From: JAUQQI01 sp040289115
GTDB lineage: Bacteria > Chloroflexota > Dehalococcoidia > JAUQQI01
Assembly (NCBI GenBank): GCA_040289115.1
Contig: PSKS01000005.1
Span: 39,262-103,261 of the forward strand
DNA length: 64,000 nucleotides
Direction: 5' to 3'
Made by a program: the position numbers and the translations under genes. Shown in pieces: positions 9,150-17,567 of the stretch; positions within the stretch are counted from its first letter, which is position 1, and each line of letters opens with the position of its first letter. The notes beneath the pieces are model-generated. The model saw only the letters and a list, made by a program, of their open reading frames with translations. It had not been told where the DNA came from and searched no databases.

Positions 9150-10841
9150 TTAGACGGCGGTCGCCACCGGGCTCAGCTCGCAAACCCCTTGTGGGCACCG
9201 CCGCTCCCGGATGTGGACTTCGTACTCGTGGCGAAAATGGGTTATAGTGTCCACCACGGGCACGTGGGCCACCTGGCCGTGGCCGCAGAGGGAGCCGAAC
9301 TGAACGGCCGGGGCGATATCCAGCATAAAGTCCAGGTCCTCGGGCCGGCCTTCCCCGCGGCAGATGCGGTAGAGGGTGTTGTAGTAGGCCCGGGTCCCCA
9401 TCTGGCAAGGGAAACACTTGCCGCACGATTCGTCCCGCAGAAACTCCATAAGCTGGAGGACCAGGTTCGGAATGCACGTCTTCTGACCGATCATTACCAG
9501 GCCGCCGGAGCCAATGGTGGTGCCGGCATCCCTCAGTTCGTCGAGGCCGAGGGGGAGGGTGGCCACGAAGTCGGCCGGCAGGATGTTAGAGGCTGGCCCC
9601 CCCATCTGGACGGCCTTGAGGTCGGCCGGATCGGCCTGGGCCAGGTCGTAGATAATCGTCTTTAAGGGGATTCCGAAGGGCAGTTCAAACCCGCCGGGGC
9701 GGCGAACGGCCCCGCTTACGGTGATGGTGCGCACGCCCTTGCTCCGTTCGGTTCCGAGGCCGGCGTACCATTCCCAGCCCCGGGCGATAATCTGGGGGAC
9801 GTTGGCCAGGGTCTCGACGTTGTTTACGACGGTGGGCTTGTAAAAGAGGCCGTTGGTGGCCGGGAAGGGCGGCCGGCTGCGGGGCATCGCCCGGTCGCCC
9901 TCGATGGACGAGATAAGGCCCATCTCCTCCCCGCAAAGGTAGGAGCCGGCCCCGTCCCGGACAATGAGCTCGAAGCTAAAGCCCGACCCCAGGATATTAT
10001 CCCCCAAAAGCCCCCGGGCCTTGAGCCTTTCGATGGCGGTGCGAACCCGGCTGCTGGCCAGGGGATACTCGTCCCGAATGTAGATAAAGCCCCGGCTTGC
10101 GCCGTTGGCGTAGGCGGCGATGGTGATCCCTTCGATGAGCTGGAAGGGGTCGCCCTCCATTATGAGGCGGTCCTTCCAGGTACCGGCGTTGCCCTCGTCG
10201 GCGTTGCAAATAACGTATTTTTCGGTGCCCCGGGCCCGCAGACAGAACTCCCATTTCAGGCCCGTCGGGAAGGCCGCCCCCCCACAGCCCCGCAGCCCCG
10301 ACTTCTTGACGGCATCAACGATTTCGGCCGGCGTCATCGTTAGGGCTCGGGCCAGCCCCTCATAGCCCCCGTTGGCCAGGTAATCGTCCAGGTCCTCGGG
10401 GTCAATGATGCCCGCATTCCGTTGGGTTATCCGGTACTGAAGCTTAAACCAGTCGGTGTCTTCCCGGGACGGAATCCCCTCGTAGGGGGCATCGGCATAG
10501 ACGTAGAGGGCCTTGTCCACCCGGGGATTACCCCGGCCGACCACATCTTCGATGAGCTGGGCCGCCTCGGCCGGCGTCAGGGGACCGTAGGCCACCCGGG
10601 GCCTGCCGGGAAGCTGGATGTCCAGCATCGGTTCGGCCCAGCAGAGCCCGACGCACCCCGTCTTTTCGACCGAAGCATCCACGTGAAGCCTTTTTAAGGC
10701 GTCGATAACGGCCGTCTTCACCTTCCGGGCGCCGGCGAAAATGCCGCAGGAACCGGCGCTGATAATTATCCGGGGTCGGTCGGGATTAATCTTGCGTTCC
10801 CAGCGGCTTCGGGCTTCGGCAACGAGGGTTTCCAGGCTCAT
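9150..10841 (-). CDS. NuoF-like NADH-binding flavoprotein subunit with N-terminal thioredoxin-like [2Fe-2S] domain
   Basis: A 563-residue subunit expected to oxidise NAD(P)H through FMN. An N-terminal ferredoxin-like region has Cys in SAGSCGIFAGA and TGCVGLCWAEP. The FMN/NADH core shows GLRGCGGAAFPTGLKW (about residues 171-186), CNADEGNAGTWKDR, and GAGSYLCGEEMGLISSIEG. The N3-type [4Fe-4S] motif is ESCGKCFPCQMGT with a fourth Cys in GSLCGHG. The protein ends shortly after RRCPQGVCEL, where HydB/HndC relatives continue into a 2[4Fe-4S] domain that is absent here. Its ATG overlaps the stop of the NuoE-like gene by 4 bases, so the pair is coupled. Confidence 0.9.
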   Translation of the reverse strand: MSLETLVAEARSRWERKINPDRPRIIISAGSCGIFAGARKVKTAVIDALKRLHVDASVEKTGCVGLCWAEPMLDIQLPGRPRVAYGPLTPAEAAQLIEDVVGRGNPRVDKALYVYADAPYEGIPSREDTDWFKLQYRITQRNAGIIDPEDLDDYLANGGYEGLARALTMTPAEIVDAVKKSGLRGCGGAAFPTGLKWEFCLRARGTEKYVICNADEGNAGTWKDRLIMEGDPFQLIEGITIAAYANGASRGFIYIRDEYPLASSRVRTAIERLKARGLLGDNILGSGFSFELIVRDGAGSYLCGEEMGLISSIEGDRAMPRSRPPFPATNGLFYKPTVVNNVETLANVPQIIARGWEWYAGLGTERSKGVRTITVSGAVRRPGGFELPFGIPLKTIIYDLAQADPADLKAVQMGGPASNILPADFVATLPLGLDELRDAGTTIGSGGLVMIGQKTCIPNLVLQLMEFLRDESCGKCFPCQMGTRAYYNTLYRICRGEGRPEDLDFMLDIAPAVQFGSLCGHGQVAHVPVVDTITHFRHEYEVHIRERRCPQGVCELSPVATAV

Positions 10842-11395
10842 AACTCGACCTCCTCCCGGGGCGGGGTCGGCATGCCGTCGCCGCAGGGTAGGCCCTTAAC
10901 CCCTTCGATGCGGCCGTCCAGGATATCGTCCACCTGCTCCTGGGTCACCCGAACAAAGGTGAGGGTATCGAGCTGAAGCATGGGGGCGTAGGCACAGGTG
11001 TTGTAGCAGGGCAAGGGAACCAGGGTATACCTGCCGTCCGGGGTTGTCTCGTGCCAGCCAATGCCCAGCCTCTCCCGGATCCGGCGCAGGATGGCGGGGG
11101 TTCCCAGGGCCTGACAGACCGTCCCGGAGCAGACCCGAATAATCCTTTCCCCAACCGGGTGGGGGAACAAAAACTCGTAAAAGTGAAGGATGCCATCCAG
11201 GGTGTTTTCCGAGACCCCCAACTCTTCGGCCACCACCCGCAAGGACTCCGGGGGCACGTAGCCGTAGGCCTGCTGGATAACCTTAAGGGCGTCCACGGTC
11301 ACAGTTCGGTCACCCCGGAACGGGGCCAAGAGCTGGCGGACCCTTGCTTCCAGGTCAGCAGGTGCCGCCCGCCGGAGCGGATGCCTCTCATTCAT
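10838..11395 (-). CDS. NuoE-like 24-kDa [2Fe-2S] subunit
   Basis: A 185-residue thioredoxin-fold ferredoxin. The four cluster cysteines are visible in RVCSGTVCQALG and LPCYNTCAYAPML. An N-terminal helical part (VIQQAYGYVPPESLRVVAEELGV) is typical of NuoE/HoxE/HndA. It should shuttle electrons between the flavin subunit and the NuoG-like subunit. It is the first gene of the three-gene operon and overlaps the next by 4 bases. No hydrogenase, membrane Nuo subunit or sulfide-oxidising partner lies nearby, so the physiological acceptor is not evident. The final 20 residues (rich in Pro, Gly and Glu) are not conserved in the family. Confidence 0.9.
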   Translation of the reverse strand: MNERHPLRRAAPADLEARVRQLLAPFRGDRTVTVDALKVIQQAYGYVPPESLRVVAEELGVSENTLDGILHFYEFLFPHPVGERIIRVCSGTVCQALGTPAILRRIRERLGIGWHETTPDGRYTLVPLPCYNTCAYAPMLQLDTLTFVRVTQEQVDDILDGRIEGVKGLPCGDGMPTPPREEVEL

Positions 11396-11419
11396 GGTAG
11401 ACTCCCCTTGCCAGGCGGG

Positions 11420-12784
11420 TTATTTGTCCAGTCTAAGGGGCAACTCCCGGTTAATGATAATTCGGGCGATCTGCTCGGCCTCCCGCCGGACTCCTCGGCC
11501 GATTCCGAAGTAAACGAAGCCCAGGTTAAACATCGTCTTGGGCTCGTAGATGTTGCGCCCATCAACCACCACCGGGTGTCGCATAAGCTCCTTGACCCGA
11601 AGCAGGTCAAGCTGTTTGAACTCGTTCCATTCGGTAGCTACCACCAGGGCGTCGGCCCCCTGGGCAACATCGTAACTGTTTTCACAATATTCTACAAGGT
11701 TGCCCAGGACCTTGCGGGCCGAATTCATCGCCACGGGGTCGTAGGCCTTGACCCGGGCCCCCTCGCTCAGGAGCAGGTGGATAACGTCGATGGCTGGGGC
11801 AGCCCGGACGTCGTCGGTGTTGGGCTTAAAACTTAAGCCGAGGACACCCACCACCAGGCCGTCGAGGGAGCCGAAGACTTCCCGGAGCCGCTGGATAACG
11901 GTCCGCCGCTGGTCGCGGTTAATATCCAGCACCGTTCGGAGGAGCTGGGGATGGCAGCCGTGAATCGCGGCCATGTGGGCCAGGGCCTCCACATCCTTGG
12001 GAAAACAGCTTCCGCCGAAGCCGAGGCCGGCCTCGAGGAAGGCCGGCCCGATCCGCTTATCCATACCCATCCCCCGGGCCACCATCTTTACGTCCGCCCC
12101 CACCTGGTCGCAGATGGCGGCGATCTCGTTGATAAAGCTGATCCGGGTGGCCAGGAAGGCATTGGAGGCGTATTTAATCATCTCCGCGGTGCGGATGTCG
12201 GTTATGATCACCGGCGCGTTCAAGGGTGCGTGAAGCTCCTTGACCTTCTCGGCAGCCTCGGGATTGCTGGCCCCCAGGACGATCCGGTCCGGGTTCATGA
12301 AGTCCTGGATGGCGCTCCCCTCCCGGAGAAACTCCGGGTTTGAAACCACGTCGAACTTGGCGCTCGGGTTGACCCGCTCGATAATGGACGCGACGAGGTC
12401 ACCGGTGCCGATTGGTACGGTGGACTTGTTAACGATGATGGTGTAGCCGGTCAGGTGGGGGGCAAGGCTTTCGGCCGCCGCCCGAACGTACTTGATATCC
12501 GCCTCCCCCTCCCAACCGGGCGGGGTGCCCACCGCCAGGAAGACAAATTCGGCCCCGGGGACGGCCTCATCGTAGCGGGTGGTAAAGGCGAGCCGGCCGG
12601 CCTTAAGGTTGCGCCGAAGCAGTTCCTCGAGGCCGGGCTCGTAGATGGGAGGAATACCCGCGCGCAGCGACTCGATTTTCGCCTCGTCGATGTCCAAGCC
12701 GATAACGTGGTTTCCCAGGTCGGCAAAGCAGGTGGCCGTTGTAAGCCCAACATAGCCCATCCCAATGACACAGAGGCGCTTCAC
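11420..12784 (-). CDS. ugd: UDP-glucose 6-dehydrogenase
   Basis: A 454-residue NAD-dependent enzyme that oxidises UDP-glucose twice to UDP-glucuronate, a precursor for acidic surface polysaccharides. The Rossmann motif VIGMGYVGLTTA is at residues 6-17, with LDIDEAKI binding the ribose. VNKSTVPIGTG and SNPEFLREGSAI are family landmarks. The catalytic cysteine is in GFGGSCFPKDV near residue 262. The C-terminal UDP-binding domain ends with a WNEFKQLD-type motif. AGGGAGGG precedes the ATG. It is monocistronic with its own promoter, right after the redox operon. Confidence 0.93.
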   Translation of the reverse strand: MKRLCVIGMGYVGLTTATCFADLGNHVIGLDIDEAKIESLRAGIPPIYEPGLEELLRRNLKAGRLAFTTRYDEAVPGAEFVFLAVGTPPGWEGEADIKYVRAAAESLAPHLTGYTIIVNKSTVPIGTGDLVASIIERVNPSAKFDVVSNPEFLREGSAIQDFMNPDRIVLGASNPEAAEKVKELHAPLNAPVIITDIRTAEMIKYASNAFLATRISFINEIAAICDQVGADVKMVARGMGMDKRIGPAFLEAGLGFGGSCFPKDVEALAHMAAIHGCHPQLLRTVLDINRDQRRTVIQRLREVFGSLDGLVVGVLGLSFKPNTDDVRAAPAIDVIHLLLSEGARVKAYDPVAMNSARKVLGNLVEYCENSYDVAQGADALVVATEWNEFKQLDLLRVKELMRHPVVVDGRNIYEPKTMFNLGFVYFGIGRGVRREAEQIARIIINRELPLRLDK

Positions 12785-12815
12785 ACGGCCCTCCCTAAGG
12801 CGGTTATCTCCAGGC

Positions 12816-12845
12816 AGTATACCCGTTGGGCAGTCTATCCGGCAA
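12816..12845 (-). promoter_or_regulatory. Sigma70-type promoter for ugd
   Basis: On the minus strand TTGCCG (12840-12845) and TATACT (12816-12821) are separated by 18 bases. The predicted start near 12809 gives a leader of about 25 bases that contains the AGGGAGGG ribosome-binding site of ugd. Confidence 0.55.
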
Positions 12846-13113
12846 GGCGAACGCTAAGTGAGTGGGGCTTTCCAGTTTTGTTGCTAGCCTGATTTAAACA
12901 AGCTGACAAGCTGTAATCAAGCCCTGTAGGGGTCCACGGCCGTACGCCTCTAGACTAGAAAAATACCAGCGATTGCATGGTAGTAACGGTGAACATAACT
13001 GGAAGTGTAAGGCCTTTTTACCACCGGAAAGCCCCCCTGGGAGCGGTCGCTTCAGGTACAACGGGTGGCCGACGGCCAATGCAACAGGCCAAGGGATGAT
13101 TTTAGGTTTTTAA
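12846..13113 (-). other. Intergenic region between the ugd promoter and the ABC operon end
   Basis: This stretch is less GC-rich than its surroundings. A 61-codon minus-strand open frame at 12894-13079 has no recognisable domain and no good ribosome-binding site; I leave it out. I see no stem-loop followed by a T-run to end the ABC operon, and no transposon end. It may be decayed sequence. Confidence 0.4.
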
Positions 13114-13407
13114 TTACCCGCAGCCGCGGCGGCGCACGACCTCCACGCAGGGCGAGGCTGGCCAGACCTCCACCGTCCCTGCCATCGTAAACGGCTGCAT
13201 AAAGGCCTCAACTTTCGAGCGGTCGTCTGACTCCAGGATCAAATAGAGGGTGTGCTGGCCGTCGATGACGGCCTCCCCGTGGATCTTTATCCCGTGCCGC
13301 TGGGCATTGGCCTCACTCAGGTGGTCTAAAAGCATGTTCCCCAGCTGCGGGTCTTGGGCCGGACACCGCTCGGCCGGATGGTGATGGCGAACGACAAACA
13401 GTCCCAC
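13114..13407 (-). CDS. Small conserved-looking protein, YciI/DUF3303-like size and layout
   Basis: A 97-residue protein with no signal peptide or membrane segment. The N-terminus MGLFVVRHHHPAERCPA, the middle HTLYLILESDDRSKVEAFMQPF and the end VEVWPASPCVEVVRRRGCG suggest a ferredoxin-like alpha/beta-barrel monomer. This resembles small dimeric alpha-beta-barrel families, but I cannot name the family with certainty. His-rich HHH near the N-terminus and four cysteines (C15 in ERCPA, one in ASPC, one in RGCG) could bind metal. It is last in the seven-gene operon, 14 bases after the ABC ATPase gene, so it is probably linked to the imported substrate. Confidence 0.6.
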   Translation of the reverse strand: MGLFVVRHHHPAERCPAQDPQLGNMLLDHLSEANAQRHGIKIHGEAVIDGQHTLYLILESDDRSKVEAFMQPFTMAGTVEVWPASPCVEVVRRRGCG

Positions 13408-13421
13408 GGCTGAACCCTCCT

Positions 13422-14183
13422 TTAGGTTGAGCTTTCATCGGAACGGCCCATCATTAGGGGCAGTGGGCCCAGGGCCGCCAGGACCTCCCGGCGCAGCCGG
13501 CCCAGGGCCGGGTCCTCCCGACTCCTGGGTCGGGCCAGGCCGACCCTGAATTCGGCCGCAACCGTGGCCGGCCGCCCGCTTAAAACATACACCCGGTCGG
13601 CCAGGTAGGCGGCCTCGTCCACGTCGTGGGTGACCAGTACCGCCGTGAAACCCCGCTCCGCCCACAGCCCAAGCACGTGTTCCTGCAGGCGCATGCGGGT
13701 CAGGGCGTCCACCGCGCTGAAAGGCTCGTCCAATAGCAGCACGTGCGGGTCGGTAACCAGCGCTCGGGCCAGGGCCACGCGTTGGGCCATGCCCCCCGAA
13801 AGCTGCCGCGGCCAGGCTCGCTCCCAGCCCCCCAGCCCCACGGCGGCCAGGGCCCGTCTGGCCCGCTCCACCCGGTTTGAGTCGGCCGGGGCCACGATGG
13901 CAACATTATCCAGCACCCGCAGCCACGGCAGAAGTCGAGGCTCCTGGAACACAAAGGCCACTCGGGCCTGCTGGCTGCCGTTAGCCGGCCAGACCTCCAC
14001 CTCCCCGGCCTCCGGCTCCACCAGCCGGGCGATAACCCGCAGGAGGGTGCTCTTGCCTACCCCGCTGGGCCCAACCACCACCACAAACTCCCCGGGCCTG
14101 GCCTCAAAATTGACGTCCCGCAGAACCGGGTGCCCGCCCAGGCTGACGCCTGCCCAACTCAGGCGGATGGTGGCCCCCGTCAC
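13422..14183 (-). CDS. ABC transporter ATPase, nitrate/sulfonate/taurine type (SsuB/TauB-like)
   Basis: A 253-residue cytoplasmic ATPase of the NitT/TauT importer family. Walker A is VGPSGVGKSTLLR at about residues 38-50, the Q-loop is FVFQEPRLLPW, the signature is LSGGMAQRVALARAL, Walker B is VLLLDEPFSAVD and the switch histidine is in LVTHDVDEAAYLADRV. The start overlaps the stop of the permease gene by 4 bases. With the permease and binding protein upstream it forms a complete importer. Likely ligands are sulfonates, other oxidised organosulfur compounds or small carboxylates; family membership alone does not settle this. Confidence 0.9.
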   Translation of the reverse strand: MTGATIRLSWAGVSLGGHPVLRDVNFEARPGEFVVVVGPSGVGKSTLLRVIARLVEPEAGEVEVWPANGSQQARVAFVFQEPRLLPWLRVLDNVAIVAPADSNRVERARRALAAVGLGGWERAWPRQLSGGMAQRVALARALVTDPHVLLLDEPFSAVDALTRMRLQEHVLGLWAERGFTAVLVTHDVDEAAYLADRVYVLSGRPATVAAEFRVGLARPRSREDPALGRLRREVLAALGPLPLMMGRSDESST

Positions 14184-15037
14184 GGCCGCCCCTCCTGGGT
14201 CGTCGCCAGGGTGTCCCGCCAGACCAGCAGCCGCCGCTCTAGGGTGGCCAGCAGAGTATCTGAACCCCGGCCGAAGATGGCAAACGCCAGCAGGCTCACC
14301 AGAACCCGGTCGGGGCGCATGGTGGATTGACCCTCCACTAACATAAACCCAAGGCCGTTGCTGGCCGCAATCAGCTCGGCCGCAACCACGAACATCCAGG
14401 CCAGACTCAGGCCTGCCCGGAGGCCGGTAAAAACGCCCGGCATCGCCCCTGGCAATACCACCCGGAAAAGGACTTTAAGCCGGCCGAAGTCGTAGGCTTG
14501 GGCAACCTCGATAAGCTTGCGGTCTACCGAACCCACCGCCGCCATGGTGTTGAGATAAACCGGCAGGAAGGCCCCAAGGGCAATGAGGTAGACCCGGGCC
14601 TGCTCCCCGATGCCGAACCAGAGCAGGAAAAGGGGAACCCAGGCCAGGGAAGGCACCGCCCGGAGGCCCTGCACCATTGGGTCTAAAAACCGCCGGAACC
14701 CCACGGAGCTTCCGGCCAGCAGACCCAGGAGCACTCCCGGGGTTGCCCCAAGGAGATAGCCGGCCAGAAGCCGATTCAGGGTCGCCCCCAGGTGGCGAAT
14801 AAGCTCACCCCGGCTAAGCAGGTCGAAGAAGGTTGCCAGGACGGTAAGCGGGGCGGGGAGCTGGTAGGGCTGGACCCAGCCCCGCTCAAGGCCGAGCATC
14901 CACAGCCCAAGGAGCCCCGTCGGCAAAAGCCAGGGCAAGGCTACCCACAGTCCCAGCCGGACAAGCTTCAGGGGCCGGGATGCCCTGGCCTTCGGAAAGG
15001 CGCCGGCCTTGAAGTCGCTCAGGTTGCCGACCGTCAT
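14180..15037 (-). CDS. ABC transporter permease, SsuC/TauC-like
   Basis: A 285-residue inner-membrane permease with about six hydrophobic helices (for example LWVALPWLLPTGLLGLWML and LAGYLLGATPGVLLGLLAG). The coupling loop fits the EAA consensus in IEVAQAYDFGRLKVLFRVVLPGAMPGVFTGLRAGLSLAWM, whose conserved glycine contacts the ATPase. It sits between the binding-protein gene (8 bases upstream) and the ATPase gene (overlap), so all three are translated from one message. Confidence 0.88.
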   Translation of the reverse strand: MTVGNLSDFKAGAFPKARASRPLKLVRLGLWVALPWLLPTGLLGLWMLGLERGWVQPYQLPAPLTVLATFFDLLSRGELIRHLGATLNRLLAGYLLGATPGVLLGLLAGSSVGFRRFLDPMVQGLRAVPSLAWVPLFLLWFGIGEQARVYLIALGAFLPVYLNTMAAVGSVDRKLIEVAQAYDFGRLKVLFRVVLPGAMPGVFTGLRAGLSLAWMFVVAAELIAASNGLGFMLVEGQSTMRPDRVLVSLLAFAIFGRGSDTLLATLERRLLVWRDTLATTQEGRP

Positions 15038-15045
15038 CGCCTTGC

Positions 15046-16077
15046 CTACCGGGAAGTCGACCTGGAAAGAACCTGCCGGGCCGGGCCCGGCTCCACCAAG
15101 GCCTCAATGGCGGCCTTGAGGTCGACCCCGGCCGGCACGAGCTGTTCTTTCTGGATCAGGGGCACAATCTCCCGAAGGACCGTCTTCAGCTGGTCGCCCG
15201 GGACCGGGTCCGGGAAGACCGTCCGCTCGGTCAGGACCTTGCGGGCAACCTCCGGGCTCACCTTGGATTCTTCGGCCAAAATGGCGATCAGCTCCTCCGG
15301 GTTCTGGCGGGCCCAGGTCCGGCCCCGCTCGTAAACCGCAAGTACCCGCTCCACGATCTCCGGGTACTGGTTAAGAAATGATTCTAAAACGTTCAGGGTT
15401 CCGTAGGTGTTCCACTCCGGCCGCCGGAAAAAGAGCCGGGCCCCAACCGCCAGCTCCACGTGGGCCATGTGGGGGTCGAGGCCGGCCCAGGCGTCCACCT
15501 GCCCTTGAAGGAGGGCCTGGGCGCCGTCGGGGTGCTGAAGCTGGACGATTTCCACATCCCGCTGGCCGAGGCCGGCCGAATCTAGGGCCCGCAGAAGGAA
15601 GAACCAGGGGTCGGTCCCCCGGGTTGCGGCCACCCGCTTGCCCCGCAGGTCGGCCACCTGCCGGATGGGCGAGTCTTTCGAGGTCACCAAGGCCGTCCAC
15701 TCGGGCTGGGAATAGAGCCAGACGGTCTTAAGGGGCACGCCGTTGGCCCGGGCCAGGAGGGCAGCGCTCCCGGCCGTCGACCCGAAGTGGACGGTGCCGC
15801 TGGCCGTAAACTCGTTGGCCTTGTTGCTGCCCAGGCTCAGGACCCACTCGACCCTTATCCCGTCCCGGGCAAACGCTTCCTCAAGCCAGCCCTTTCGCCG
15901 CATTACCAGGCTGACCGGGTTGTAGTAGGCGTAGTCCAGCCTGACCACGTCAAGCCGCCGCAGCCCACCCCCCGGGGCGGGAACCGGGGCCCCAGCCGGG
16001 GCGCAGGCGACCCCAAATCCGGCCGCAACCAGGCCGGCCGTAACCTTAAAAAACTCCCGTCGGCCAAAAGCTCCCAT
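15046..16077 (-). CDS. ABC transporter substrate-binding lipoprotein, SsuA/TauA (NMT1/THI5-like)
   Basis: 343 residues from ATG 16077, chosen because the twin-arginine-like GRREFFKVTAGLVAAGFG and lipobox GVAC begin right there and GGGGGTTGAG precedes it. The frame is open to 16128 but that part overlaps the upstream gene. Mature part: RLDYAYYNPVSLVMRRKGWLEEAF, LVTSKDSPIRQVADLRGKRVA and AWAGLDPHMAH, the usual lobes of periplasmic binding protein type 2 sulfonate/nitrate receptors. Exported folded and lipid-anchored, it should capture the ligand for the downstream permease. Confidence 0.88.
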   Translation of the reverse strand: MGAFGRREFFKVTAGLVAAGFGVACAPAGAPVPAPGGGLRRLDVVRLDYAYYNPVSLVMRRKGWLEEAFARDGIRVEWVLSLGSNKANEFTASGTVHFGSTAGSAALLARANGVPLKTVWLYSQPEWTALVTSKDSPIRQVADLRGKRVAATRGTDPWFFLLRALDSAGLGQRDVEIVQLQHPDGAQALLQGQVDAWAGLDPHMAHVELAVGARLFFRRPEWNTYGTLNVLESFLNQYPEIVERVLAVYERGRTWARQNPEELIAILAEESKVSPEVARKVLTERTVFPDPVPGDQLKTVLREIVPLIQKEQLVPAGVDLKAAIEALVEPGPARQVLSRSTSR

Positions 16078-16081
16078 GGTC

Positions 16082-16546
16082 TCAACCCCCGTCCGCCGCG
16101 GTTTTAGCCGGCACCGCCCCGGCCACAAACCTCAGGTAGAGGTGCTGGGTCCGGACGCACCGGTCCTGGACCACCGCCAGCCCCCGGGACCGGGCCAGCT
16201 CCGCCGCCCCAGGGTGGACGATGTTCTTCTGGGTCCAAATGCCCCTGAGGTTGGGCAGGTGCTCGAGGGCTTCCCGAACGATGGCGGGGACCTCCCCGGC
16301 CGGCCGGAAGATTACCACCAGGTCCACGGCGGCGGCCAGCTCCGGCGGGAGGGCCGTCAGGGACGGGTAAGCCTTGCGGCCCAGAATCTCCTGGGCCGTG
16401 GGGTTTATGGGGACGACGGTGTAGCCGTAGCGGTGAAGGTGGTGGGCCACAATGTAGCTGTCCTTGCGGGGATTGCTGGAGAGGCCCACCACAGCCACCG
16501 TCCGGCTGTTGGTCAGCAGGTAGCGGATGACCTCCTGCTCGTCCAA
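16082..16546 (-). CDS. CoA-binding domain protein (YccU family)
   Basis: A 154-residue single Rossmann CoA-binding domain with the glycine-rich turn VAVVGLSSNPRKDSYIVAHHL (residues 17-37 region), PINPTAQEILG, VDLVVIFRPAGEVPAIV and a terminal GIWTQKNIVHPGAAELARSRGLAVVQDRCVRT. The Cys in QDRC is typical for the family. No catalytic function is established; relatives may sense or bind CoA thioesters. It lies between the diiron protein and the binding-protein gene with tight spacing, an unusual position for this family. Confidence 0.85.
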   Translation of the reverse strand: MDEQEVIRYLLTNSRTVAVVGLSSNPRKDSYIVAHHLHRYGYTVVPINPTAQEILGRKAYPSLTALPPELAAAVDLVVIFRPAGEVPAIVREALEHLPNLRGIWTQKNIVHPGAAELARSRGLAVVQDRCVRTQHLYLRFVAGAVPAKTAADGG

Positions 16547-16567
16547 GGTGCACCCTCCGTTGGGGAG

Positions 16568-17557
16568 TTACATCAGGCCGCCAGCGCTGCGGATGTGGAG
16601 CTCGGCGATGTGGCCGGCCAGCTTTGGGCTGAAGCCAGCCTCAAGGAGCCGACGTAGCCGGTTGCGGTTCAGCTCGTCGATAAATTCCCTCACCCGGCGG
16701 CGGCCCCGGTCCAGGGCCGGGTCCTCCCGACCCCCGCCGGCCAGGACGGCCAGGGCCTCTTGCACGTGGAGGGGGATGCCCGAGACCTCGTAGGTGAAGG
16801 CGAGGCGGGCCTCCAGGGCCTCGACGAAGGTTTCGCCCACCCGGTCGGGGTCGCCGGCCGCCGAGAGCTGACGACGGAGGCGGCCCACCCCGTAGGCCAC
16901 GTGGCGGGCCTCATCCTCCAGGGAACGGACCATGATCTCCCGGGTGGCCTCATCGGGGGCGATTTCAATGAGCAGGTGGAAAAGGTCCTTAAAGGTTCCC
17001 TCCCCAAGGACATGGAGGAGAAAACTCGCCCGGGCAAAATCCTCCTGGAAAACCAGGCCCTTAACGGAGCTTTCGGTCGTGGCCGAGGCCGTCCGCAGGC
17101 CCACCCCATTAAGATAAAGCCGCTTTAAAAAGACCTCCACGTGGCGAGCCTCATCCATAACCTGGGTCGACAAAAAGAGGCCAACTTCGGTGTAGGCGGG
17201 GTGGATGCGGGGGATGAACTTGGCCGGGACGTACCAGGCCGCATACTCTAACTGGAGCATCCAGGTAAGGACATCGGCCAGGGCCTCCTCCAGGACCGGG
17301 GGCACGTTTCGGCCGGCCACCCAGGGGATATCCACAGCCGCATTCCACTGGCGGCGCTTGGCCTTCTCCACCAGGTCGGCGATGTTCTCGGCCCAGACCA
17401 GGTCGGCCCGGGCGGCCACGTAGGGCATCTCCGGGGCCGGGCCGTCCCGCTCGGCACCCCGGAACATGATTCCTACCGGCTCGGCCTCAGCGGGGACCGG
17501 CGGCAAGGGCAGGGCGCTCAAAAGCAGTTCGCCGTTAAACTCGGGCTGTCGGGCCAT
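16568..17557 (-). CDS. Ferritin-like diiron protein (R2/oxygenase-type, unassigned)
   Basis: About 329 residues, all-helical. Two DEARH motifs (VMDEARHVEVF near residue 140 and LEDEARHVAYG near 225) each provide a Glu and His. Additional glutamates in LQLEYAAWYV and LGEGTFKDLFHLLIE complete a four-helix-bundle dinuclear iron site. The spacing is closer to R2-like oxidases and oxygenases than to bacterioferritin. I cannot assign a substrate. ATG 17557 is preferred over GTG 17566 because GAGGTGG precedes it. It is the second gene of the OsmC operon, where an oxygenase acting on an imported organosulfur compound would make sense; that is inference. Confidence 0.7.
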   Translation of the reverse strand: MARQPEFNGELLLSALPLPPVPAEAEPVGIMFRGAERDGPAPEMPYVAARADLVWAENIADLVEKAKRRQWNAAVDIPWVAGRNVPPVLEEALADVLTWMLQLEYAAWYVPAKFIPRIHPAYTEVGLFLSTQVMDEARHVEVFLKRLYLNGVGLRTASATTESSVKGLVFQEDFARASFLLHVLGEGTFKDLFHLLIEIAPDEATREIMVRSLEDEARHVAYGVGRLRRQLSAAGDPDRVGETFVEALEARLAFTYEVSGIPLHVQEALAVLAGGGREDPALDRGRRRVREFIDELNRNRLRRLLEAGFSPKLAGHIAELHIRSAGGLM

Positions 17558-17567
17558 CGGCTCCACC

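Noticed and set aside
12894..13079. 61-codon minus-strand open frame in the gap after ugd
   Set aside because: No ribosome-binding site, no recognisable motif, and the region is not GC-patterned like the coding sequence around it.
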